From: Fundidesulfovibrio magnetotacticus
Lineage (GTDB): Bacteria; Desulfobacterota; Desulfovibrionia; Desulfovibrionales; Desulfovibrionaceae
Direction: 5' to 3'
Assembly (NCBI RefSeq): GCF_013019105.1
Contig: NZ_BLTE01000001.1
Coordinates: forward strand, 372,001-436,000
Length of the DNA stretch: 64,000 bases
How positions within the stretch are numbered: position 1 is the stretch's first letter; each line of letters begins with the position of its first letter. This document shows positions 16,682 through 23,521 of the stretch, piece by piece. Under the pieces are notes generated by a model. The model saw only the letters and a program-made list of their open reading frames with translations, was not told the DNA's origin and ran no database searches. Both the position numbers and the translations under genes were made by a program.

Positions 16682-18778
16682 ATGGCCAAGTCACTCGCAG
16701 TGAATTTCGACTACGCCAAGTTCACCAAGCAGGGCGACGTGATGCTCGCCGCCGGCGTGGTGATCATCCTCTTCGTCATGCTGGTGCCCATGCCCACCAT
16801 GGTCATCGACCTGATGCTCACGCTTTCCATCTCCGTGAGCCTCGTGGTGCTGGTCACCTCCATGTTCATGACCTCGCCCCTGGAATTCTCCATCTACCCC
16901 TCCCTGCTGCTGGTGACCACCATGCTGCGCCTGGCCCTCAACGTGGCCTCCACGCGCCTGATCCTCATGCACGGCGACGAGGGCACCGGGGCCGCCGGAC
17001 AGGTGATCAAGGCCTTCGGCGAGTTCGTGGTGGGCGGCAACTACATCATCGGCGTGGTGGTGTTCCTGATTCTCTTCTCGCTCAACAAGACCGTCATCGT
17101 GGCGGGCACCACGCGCATCGCGGAAGTGGCCGCCCGCTTCACCCTGGACGCCATGCCCGGCAAGCAGATGGCCATCGAGGCGGACCTGAACGCCGGGCTC
17201 ATCGACGAGCAGGAGGCCACCACCCGCCGCGACACCATCCGCAAGGAGGCCGACTTCTACGGCGCCATGGACGGCGCGGGCAAGTTCGTTTCCGGTGACG
17301 TGAAGGCCACCATGCTCATCACCGTGATCAACATCGTGGGCGGCTTCCTCATCGGCGTGCTCCAGAAGGGCATGGACTGGAAGCAGGCCGCCGCCACCTA
17401 CACCATCCTGACCATCGGCGACGGCCTGGTCTCCATCATCCCCTCCATCGTCATCTCGGTGTCCGCGGGCCTCATCGTGTCGCGCGCGGCGGCCGAGGCG
17501 CGCATGGGCGAGGAGTTCATCGCGCAGCTTACCGGGCATCCCAAGGCTCTCACCCTGGTCTCGGGCATCCTCTTCGTCTTCGGCATCGTGCCCGGCATGC
17601 CCTTCGTGCCCTTCACCGTCCTGGCAGTGCTCATGTTCGCCCTGGCGCGCATCACCAAGCGCGAGCAGGCGGGCCAAGCCGAGAGTCAGGAAACCGACAA
17701 GGCCAAGCCCCAGGAGCTGGAGACCCCCGAAGAGGTCCAGCAGCTGCTGCCGCTCGACTCCCTCGAACTGGAAGTGGGCTACGGCCTCATCCCCCTGGTG
17801 GACGAAGACCAGAACGGCAACCTCCTGGCGCGCATCCGCTCCATCCGCCGCCAGTTCGCCCTGGACATGGGCGTGATCATCCCCTCGCTGCACCTGCGCG
17901 ACAACCTGCAGCTCAAGCCCGGCCAGTACGCCGTGCTCGTGAAGGGCAACGAGATCGCCTCGGCCGAGATCCTCATCGACCACTACCTGGCTATGGACCC
18001 TGGCGACGTGAAGCACCGCGTCCACGGCGTGGACACCCGCGAACCCGCCTTCAACCTGCCCGCGCTGTGGATTCCCGATGCGTCCAAGGAAGAGGCCATG
18101 CTCGCGGGCTACACCGTGGTGGACCCCGCCACCGTGATCTCCACGCACCTCACCGAGGTCTTCCGGCGCAACCTCCACGAGTTCCTGGGCCGCCAGGAAG
18201 TGCAGGCCCTGCTGGACAACCTGCACAAGCGCGCCCCCAAGGCCGTGGAGGAACTGGTGCCCGGCGTGCTCTCCCTGGGCCAGGTGCAGAAGGTGCTCCA
18301 GAACCTGGTGCGCGAGGGCGTCTCCGTGCGCGACATGCTCACCATCGTGGAGACCCTGGCCGACTACGGACACGCCAGCAAGGACCCCGACCAGCTCACC
18401 GAATACGTGCGCGCCAAGATGGGCCGCAGCATCGTGAAGCCCTTCCTCTCCACCGGCGGCACGCTGCCCATCTTCACCCTGGCCCCCACCGCCGAGGGCA
18501 TGGTGCAGGAATCCATCCGCCACACCGACCACGGCTCCTACCTGGCCATGGACCCGGGCTCCGCCCAGCAGCTCATCGCCAGCATCAACCAGAACATGGA
18601 ACGCGCCATCGTGGCCGAAGGCCAGCCCGTCCTGCTGGTCGCGCCCATGACCAGGCCCCACTTGGCCCAGCTCTTGAATAGGTTTCTGCCGGCGCTGCCG
18701 GTGATCTCCCAGGCCGAGATCCCGGCGGAAATCAAGCTGCAATCGTTGGCAACCATAGGACTCAGCCATGCGGGTTAA
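16682..18778 (+). CDS. flhA: Flagellar biosynthesis protein FlhA
   Basis: 698 residues, normal length. FlhA is the large export-gate subunit forming the nonameric cytosolic ring that docks chaperone-substrate complexes. About eight membrane helices lie in residues 20-320, with the conserved family segment ARFTLDAMPGKQMAIEADLNAG; the C-terminal ~340 residues are the cytosolic domain, with a linker rich in Glu/Gln. AAGGTG lies a few bases before the ATG. Its 3' end overlaps flhF by 11 bases. Confidence 0.96.
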   Translation: MAKSLAVNFDYAKFTKQGDVMLAAGVVIILFVMLVPMPTMVIDLMLTLSISVSLVVLVTSMFMTSPLEFSIYPSLLLVTTMLRLALNVASTRLILMHGDEGTGAAGQVIKAFGEFVVGGNYIIGVVVFLILFSLNKTVIVAGTTRIAEVAARFTLDAMPGKQMAIEADLNAGLIDEQEATTRRDTIRKEADFYGAMDGAGKFVSGDVKATMLITVINIVGGFLIGVLQKGMDWKQAAATYTILTIGDGLVSIIPSIVISVSAGLIVSRAAAEARMGEEFIAQLTGHPKALTLVSGILFVFGIVPGMPFVPFTVLAVLMFALARITKREQAGQAESQETDKAKPQELETPEEVQQLLPLDSLELEVGYGLIPLVDEDQNGNLLARIRSIRRQFALDMGVIIPSLHLRDNLQLKPGQYAVLVKGNEIASAEILIDHYLAMDPGDVKHRVHGVDTREPAFNLPALWIPDASKEEAMLAGYTVVDPATVISTHLTEVFRRNLHEFLGRQEVQALLDNLHKRAPKAVEELVPGVLSLGQVQKVLQNLVREGVSVRDMLTIVETLADYGHASKDPDQLTEYVRAKMGRSIVKPFLSTGGTLPIFTLAPTAEGMVQESIRHTDHGSYLAMDPGSAQQLIASINQNMERAIVAEGQPVLLVAPMTRPHLAQLLNRFLPALPVISQAEIPAEIKLQSLATIGLSHAG

Positions 18779-19862
18779 GACCTTCCGAGGCGCGAGCGCC
18801 GCCCAGGTGATGGCCCAGATCAAGAAGGAACTGGGGCCGGAAGCCGTCATCCTCTCCAACCAGACCAGGCGGGAGGACGGCAGGCAGATCTGCGAGATCA
18901 TGGCCGCGGTGGAACCCGCGCAGGAAGTTGGCGGCTTCCCCGGTCAGGATTCCGACGACCTCCCCGGCGCGGGCCCCGGCCCGCGCGGCGCGGGCTGGGA
19001 GCGCGAATGGCGCGAAATGAAAGACCACCTCTCGGCCCTGCTCAAGCCCCACATGAGCCTCGATGGCCTGGCCCCCCGCCAGCGCATGGCCATGGAATAC
19101 CTGGAGCGCGAGGGCGTGGACGAGGCGCATCTGGTGGGGCTGCTGCGCAAGCTCAAGGCCTCGCCCGGCGTCTCCATTCTGGCCGAACTGGGCAGGCTCG
19201 CCCGCGTGAAGCCCTACGGACAGTTTCACGAGCGCTTCCAACTGGCGGCAGGCCCCTCGGGCGCGGGCAAGACCACCGTGCTGGCCCGCATGGCCCTGGA
19301 GGCCCGGCGGCTCCATCCCGAAAAACGCATCGGCATCCTCAACTGCGACGGCCGGGGCGCTGGCGGGAAAGCCATCCTCAAACGCTACGCCGAGCTTTCG
19401 GGCATCACCTTCGCCGACGCCACCGAACCCGAGGACTTCAACAAGGTGCTCCTCGCCTGCCGAAATTTTGACACCATCTTCGTGGACCTGCCCTCCCTCC
19501 CCCAGGGCCGCACCCTGGCCCAATGGCTGGCCGAACGCTCCCTGGCGGGGCGCGACGACGTGGCCGTGCACCTGGTGCTGCCCCCCTACATGGCCCAGGG
19601 CCACTACGAATCCCTCTGGAAGCGCCACGCCTCCGACCTGGTGAAAAGCATCGTCTGGACGAAACTGGACGAAGCGGATAGCTTCGGGGCGCTGATCAAC
19701 GTGGGCCACATGACCGGACTGCCCGCTTCGGCGCTCTCCTACGGCCCCGGGGCGGCCGGGTCCATGTCCCCCGCCGACTCCCAGGCCCTCTGGCGGCTGG
19801 TGTTCTCCCACCAGATGCCCACCGCCCAAACCCCGTCCGGCTCGCAGGAGCAGGCCGCATGA
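18768..19862 (+). CDS. flhF: Flagellar biosynthesis GTPase FlhF (degenerate G3)
   Basis: 364 residues. FlhF is an SRP-type GTPase that places the polar flagellum. The N-terminal B domain begins MRVKTFRGASAAQVMAQIKKELGPEAVILSNQT, and the NG domain has an intact P-loop (GPSGAGKTT, about 162-170) and G4 motif TKLDEA. The G3 motif, normally DTAGR, reads DLPSLPQG (about 239-246), and the region corresponding to G2 (DTYR) reads NCDGRGAGG. These substitutions suggest that nucleotide binding may persist while hydrolysis or its activation by FlhG is altered. It overlaps flhA (11 bases) and flhG (4 bases). Confidence 0.9.
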   Translation: MRVKTFRGASAAQVMAQIKKELGPEAVILSNQTRREDGRQICEIMAAVEPAQEVGGFPGQDSDDLPGAGPGPRGAGWEREWREMKDHLSALLKPHMSLDGLAPRQRMAMEYLEREGVDEAHLVGLLRKLKASPGVSILAELGRLARVKPYGQFHERFQLAAGPSGAGKTTVLARMALEARRLHPEKRIGILNCDGRGAGGKAILKRYAELSGITFADATEPEDFNKVLLACRNFDTIFVDLPSLPQGRTLAQWLAERSLAGRDDVAVHLVLPPYMAQGHYESLWKRHASDLVKSIVWTKLDEADSFGALINVGHMTGLPASALSYGPGAAGSMSPADSQALWRLVFSHQMPTAQTPSGSQEQAA

Positions 19863-20695
19863 ACGACGCCCCCAACAGACTCCCCCTCGTGTTCACCGTC
19901 ACCTCCGGCAAGGGAGGGGTGGGCAAGACCAACATCTCCGTGAACCTGGCCCTCTCGCTTTCGCGCATGGGCCGCCGCGTGGTGCTCCTGGACGCCGACC
20001 TTGGCCTGGCCAACGTGGACGTGCTCCTGGGTCTGGCCCCGGACCTGAACATCTTCCACCTGTTCCACAAGGGCGTGAGCCTCAAGCAGGTGCTCTACAA
20101 GACGCCCTTCGGCTTCCATATCCTGCCCGCATCCTCGGGCGTGGCCGAGATGCTCTCGCTCTCAACGGGCCAGAAGCTCGACCTGCTCGAAGCCATGGAC
20201 TACCTTGAGGACCGCATCGACTACCTCATCGTGGACACCGGCGCGGGCATCGGCGACAATGTGCTCTATTTCAACATGGCCGCCCGGGAACGCCTGCTGG
20301 TCTTGACCACGGAACCCACTTCGCTTACCGACGCCTATGCGCTGGTGAAGGTGATGCACCTCAACCACGCGGTGAACCGCTTCCGGGTGGTGGTGAACAT
20401 GGCCCCCTCGGAAAAGGCGGCGAAACAGGTGTTCAGCAAGCTCTACGCCGCGTGCGACCACTTCCTCGATGGGATTTCGCTGGATTTTGTGGATTATATC
20501 CCGCATGATGCAGCCGTGAGGCAGGCCGTGATCCGTCAGGTTCCGTTCTGTCACATGGCCCCGGAAGCCCCCGCCAGCCTGAAAGTGGCGGATGTCGCGC
20601 GAAAAATCACCGGATGGGACTCGGACGCGCACCTCGATGGAAACATCAAGTTCTTCTGGAAAAAACTCCTCTTCCAAGAGCAGTCCGTGGCTTAG
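19859..20695 (+). CDS. flhG: Flagellar number regulator FlhG (FleN/MinD-like ATPase)
   Basis: 278 residues. MinD/ParA-type ATPase that limits flagellar number together with FlhF. The deviant Walker A KGGVGKT (18-24), Walker B-like VVLLDADLGLANVD and DYLIVDTGAGIGDNV are all present, followed by the family segment TTEPTSLTDAYALVKVM. The C-terminus (NIKFFWKKLLF) could form the membrane-targeting amphipathic helix. The ATG overlaps the flhF stop (ATGA). The fliA start lies inside its 3' end. The DQAIRF-type activation helix expected at the N-terminus of FlhG is not evident (MNDAPNRLPL precedes the first strand). Confidence 0.93.
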   Translation: MNDAPNRLPLVFTVTSGKGGVGKTNISVNLALSLSRMGRRVVLLDADLGLANVDVLLGLAPDLNIFHLFHKGVSLKQVLYKTPFGFHILPASSGVAEMLSLSTGQKLDLLEAMDYLEDRIDYLIVDTGAGIGDNVLYFNMAARERLLVLTTEPTSLTDAYALVKVMHLNHAVNRFRVVVNMAPSEKAAKQVFSKLYAACDHFLDGISLDFVDYIPHDAAVRQAVIRQVPFCHMAPEAPASLKVADVARKITGWDSDAHLDGNIKFFWKKLLFQEQSVA

Positions 20696-21431
20696 CTTCG
20701 AGGCCGGGGCCAGGCTCTGGCAGGACTTCGGTCAGTCCGAACGCCAGGAGATCGTGCGGCACTACTCGCCCAAGATCAAACTGCTCGCCCTGCGCCTCAA
20801 GGCCAAGCTGCCCCCCAGCGTGGAACTGGGCGAACTGCTCAGCGCCGGCGCCCTCGGGCTCATGGAGGCCCTGGGCCGCTACAAGCCGGAGCTGGGCATC
20901 AAGTTCGAGACCTTCGCCGAATCGCGCATCAAGGGCGCCATGCTCGACGAGCTGCGCAAGCTCGACTGGTTCAGCCGGGGCCAGCGCCACCGCGTGCGCA
21001 TCATCGACGACGCCATGCGCCGCATGGAGGCAGCCTCCGACAAGACCCCCAGCGCCGAGTCGCTGGCCCAGGCCACCGGGCTCACCGTCAAGGAAGTCAA
21101 CCAGGCCATGGAGGCCATGCAGAGCCAGCTCTGCCTGAGCCTGGACGCCATTTCCGAAAACCTCACCTCCTTCAAGCAGCAGCAGATCGACAACGAACCC
21201 TACAAATCGGCGGCGCTCAAAGAAATCGTTGACAAACTCGCGCTGCTTATTGATGAACTGACGCCAAGGGAGCAACTCGTGCTCTCCCTGTACTACGTGG
21301 AAGAACTCAACATGCGCGAGACCAGCGAGGTCATGGGCATCACCGAGGGCAGGGTCTCCCAGCTGCATTCCCAAGCCCTTGCCAAGCTGCGCGGCAAATT
21401 CCACGCGCAATACGGCATCGTAGACGCTTAG
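20637..21431 (+). CDS. fliA: Flagellar sigma factor FliA (sigma-28)
   Basis: 264 residues from METSSSSGKN. Sigma-28 directs late flagellar genes. Region 2 (RHYSPKIKLLALRLKAKLPPSVELGELLSAGALGLMEALGRY, and KFETFAESRIKGAMLDELRKLDWFSRGQR), region 3 (SAESLAQATGLTVKEV) and region 4 (LTPREQLVLSLYYVEELNMRETSEVMGITEGRVSQLHSQAL) are all complete. The start is ambiguous: an in-frame ATG at 20592 would add 15 residues; 20637 gives a length closer to other FliA proteins, with neither start having a strong ribosome-binding site. Either way it overlaps flhG by at least 59 bases, implying translational coupling. Confidence 0.93.
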   Translation: METSSSSGKNSSSKSSPWLSFEAGARLWQDFGQSERQEIVRHYSPKIKLLALRLKAKLPPSVELGELLSAGALGLMEALGRYKPELGIKFETFAESRIKGAMLDELRKLDWFSRGQRHRVRIIDDAMRRMEAASDKTPSAESLAQATGLTVKEVNQAMEAMQSQLCLSLDAISENLTSFKQQQIDNEPYKSAALKEIVDKLALLIDELTPREQLVLSLYYVEELNMRETSEVMGITEGRVSQLHSQALAKLRGKFHAQYGIVDA

Positions 21432-21465
21432 ACGCAAGCACAGGTAAAGCGTAAAGGAGACCATC

Positions 21466-21849
21466 ATGGCCGTGAACAAGGACATGCGCGTGCTCGTCGT
21501 GGACGACTTCTCCACCATGCGACGCATCATCAAGAACATCCTGCGGCAGCTCGGCTTCACCAACATCATCGAAGCCGACGACGGCACCACGGCCTGGGAG
21601 ACCCTCAACAAGGACAGGATCGACTTCGTCATCTCCGACTGGAACATGCCCAAGATGCCCGGCATCGAACTGCTGCGCAAGGTGCGCTCCAGCGAGGAAT
21701 TCGCCGCCATGCCCTTCCTGATGGTCACGGCCGAGGCCCAGCAGGAGAACATCATCGAGGCCGTCCAGGCCAAGGTGTCCAACTACATCGTCAAGCCGTT
21801 CACGGCCGAGACGCTCAGCCAGAAGATCGAAAAGATCTTCGAAAAATAA
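21466..21849 (+). CDS. cheY: Chemotaxis response regulator CheY
   Basis: 127-residue single-domain receiver. All active-site residues are in place: acidic pair D13/D14, phosphoacceptor D58 (VISDWNMPK), T88 and K110-P111. The sequence between (KMPGIELLRKVR, MVTAEAQQENI) is that of chemotaxis CheY rather than of a generic receiver. Phospho-CheY would bind FliM to reverse the flagellar motor. A strong AAAGGAGA sits 6-7 bases before the ATG. It follows fliA by 34 bases in the same operon. Confidence 0.94.
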   Translation: MAVNKDMRVLVVDDFSTMRRIIKNILRQLGFTNIIEADDGTTAWETLNKDRIDFVISDWNMPKMPGIELLRKVRSSEEFAAMPFLMVTAEAQQENIIEAVQAKVSNYIVKPFTAETLSQKIEKIFEK

Positions 21850-21853
21850 ACGC

Positions 21854-21873
21854 GGGCGGGGCCAGCCCCGCCC
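21854..21873 (+). terminator. GC-rich hairpin after cheY
   Basis: A perfect 9-base inverted repeat (GGGCGGGGC / GCCCCGCCC) with a 2-base centre starts 5 bases after the cheY stop. There is no T-run after it, so it more likely attenuates or stabilises mRNA within the operon than terminates it. Confidence 0.35.
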
Positions 21874-21900
21874 CGTTCACCTTCACCGGTCCTCCAGGCC

Positions 21901-22650
21901 ATGGTCCCTGCCCCTCCCCCAGACGATCCAGGTGCGACCGGTCCCCGTTCGCAGGCCTTCGTCGCGGAAGACTCCGAACAGACCAAGGCCAAGCTCGACG
22001 ACGCCGAACTCTCCACCACCGGCTCCCCGCGCGCCCTGCAGAAGGTGGAGTTGGACCTGGACGACGCCCCCTTTCTCGAAGAGGAAGAGGAACTTCCACC
22101 GCCGCCCGAGGAACTCCCCAAAGCCCCCGCGCCGCAACCGCTCGGCGATGTCCCCGTCAAACTGCCCCTGTGGAAAAACAAAAAGGTGATCCTGGGCGCG
22201 GCGGCGCTCCTCCTGATTCTCATCGGCTTCTGCGGCTGGTGGTTCTTCCTGCGCGCCGACGAGCCGCCGCCTCCTCCTCCGCCGCCGCCTCCCGTCGTGG
22301 AGCCCCCGAAACCGGTGGAACCGCCGCCGCCACCGCCGCCTGCGGACATCTTCGTGCCCATGGCCCCCTTCCTGGTCGAAAAATCCGACGAGAAAGGCGC
22401 CACCAAGATCCTTTCGCTGAAGGTGAAACTGGTCTACAAAGAAGACCCGCGTCTCGCACAGGAAATCCAGGCAAAAACCTTCTCCCTGCGAGACGGCCTC
22501 TACTACAACCTCAAGAATAAATCTTTCGCCCTGCTGACCGATAAGGATTCCGTGGAACAACTCCGCGACGAACTGCGAGGGGTGGTGAACAACTACCTCA
22601 ACACCGGACAGATCGATCAGATCCTTTTCGAAGAACTGCTGGTGAAGTAA
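21901..22650 (+). CDS. FliL-like flagellar basal body-associated protein
   Basis: 249 residues. An acidic, Pro-rich cytosolic N-terminus (about 1-95) is followed by one membrane helix (about 97-117, VILGAAALLLILIGFCGWWFF) and a periplasmic segment with two poly-proline runs (10 and 7 Pro). The C-terminal ~110 residues have the FliL pattern: APFLVEKSDEKGATKILSLKVKL-type strands, a conserved helix, and the terminal LFEELLVK. FliL forms a ring around stators and modulates motor torque. The poly-Pro runs should make translation EF-P dependent. Position after cheY in the operon fits. No strong ribosome-binding site is seen before the ATG. Confidence 0.8.
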   Translation: MVPAPPPDDPGATGPRSQAFVAEDSEQTKAKLDDAELSTTGSPRALQKVELDLDDAPFLEEEEELPPPPEELPKAPAPQPLGDVPVKLPLWKNKKVILGAAALLLILIGFCGWWFFLRADEPPPPPPPPPPVVEPPKPVEPPPPPPPADIFVPMAPFLVEKSDEKGATKILSLKVKLVYKEDPRLAQEIQAKTFSLRDGLYYNLKNKSFALLTDKDSVEQLRDELRGVVNNYLNTGQIDQILFEELLVK

Positions 22651-22979
22651 TGAGCGACATCAACATCGTCACCACCGTGGCCCAACTGCCCAATCTCCAG
22701 GGATTGGCCGGGGCCCAGCTGGCCCATCCCGAGGCGCAGCAGGTCTTCGCCGCGCAGATGACCCAGCAGATGCTCAAGGACCAGCACGACCAGGTGCAGA
22801 AAGTCGACAAGCAGGAAGGAAGCGACGCCGTCGACGAAGACAAGGAAGGACGCCAGGAAGCCAGACGACAGGCTTCAGGCCGCAGGAACGCGCCCCACCA
22901 CCAACCCGAGCCGGAGCCCGAGGCCCAGCCCGCCTCCTCCTCCCCCTGGCTCGGCCATCTCATCAACAGGAAGGTCTAG
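22650..22979 (+). CDS. Hypothetical flagellar-operon protein (109 aa)
   Basis: I do not recognise this family. The protein is soluble-looking: an N-terminal half rich in Gln (AQLPNLQGLAGAQLAHPEAQQVFAAQMTQQ), a charged middle, and a low-complexity Pro/Glu C-terminus ending SPWLGHLINRKV. Its ATG overlaps the fliL stop by one base, and the next gene starts three bases after its stop, so it is embedded in the operon and almost certainly translated. A motility-related adaptor or chaperone role is only inferred from position. Confidence 0.75.
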   Translation: MSDINIVTTVAQLPNLQGLAGAQLAHPEAQQVFAAQMTQQMLKDQHDQVQKVDKQEGSDAVDEDKEGRQEARRQASGRRNAPHHQPEPEPEAQPASSSPWLGHLINRKV

Positions 22980-22981
22980 CC

Positions 22982-23401
22982 TTGTCGCTCCAGGAATGGC
23001 TTCTCTTGTCGCTCACCGGCAGCGAACTGGTGCTGCTCATCCTCATCGTGGGCTTCTTTTCCCGGCTGCGCCGCTCCGAAGACATGCTCCAGTCCCTTCA
23101 GGCCAACCAGGCAGAACTCATGAGCAAACTCCAGAAGAGCGCCCTGCTCGAACAGGAGCTCCTGGAATCCTTCGAACAGCGCCAACGCGAACTCGTGCGG
23201 CTGGAAGACAAACTCGCCGTGCGCGAACGCGAACTCTCCAAACTCCTGCGCATGGCCGAGGAAGTCAGCCGCTCCCCGGATTTCCTGCGCCAGACCGTCC
23301 TGGCTGGCCTGAAGAAAGGCCAGACCACCCGCGAACTCGCCAAACTCACCGGCCTCTCCCAAGACGAAGTGGAACTCATCGCCTCCCAGAACCGGCGCTG
23401 A
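22982..23401 (+). CDS. Membrane-anchored coiled-coil protein, DUF2802-like
   Basis: 139 residues, TTG start with AGGAAGG about 7 bases upstream. One N-terminal membrane helix (about 9-27, LSLTGSELVLLILIVGFFS) is followed by a long coiled coil (30-95) and a C-terminal helix-turn-helix-like motif (KKGQTTRELAKLTGLSQDEVELIASQNRR). The last part resembles DUF2802 proteins that accompany flagellar/chemotaxis genes in proteobacteria; that family name is from memory. Function unknown. It is the last gene of the fliR operon, facing the CHAT gene. Confidence 0.7.
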   Translation: MSLQEWLLLSLTGSELVLLILIVGFFSRLRRSEDMLQSLQANQAELMSKLQKSALLEQELLESFEQRQRELVRLEDKLAVRERELSKLLRMAEEVSRSPDFLRQTVLAGLKKGQTTRELAKLTGLSQDEVELIASQNRR

Positions 23402-23521
23402 CCAGCACGACCCGACCCACACCACGCAACCACGCGACTGTCGGGGGAGGAGCCTCCTGCGGCCAGAGCCCCGCCCTGGAGGGGCGGGCAGGGGGAATCC
23501 CCGCCCGTCCTGCCGGTCGTG
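23402..23521. terminator. GC-rich hairpin cluster between convergent operons
   Basis: The 120-base gap between the flagellar operon and the convergent CHAT gene holds several short GC-rich inverted repeats (for example CCCGCC / GGCGGG around 23476-23492). It probably serves both operons as a termination zone, but no stem is followed by a T-run. Confidence 0.35.
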
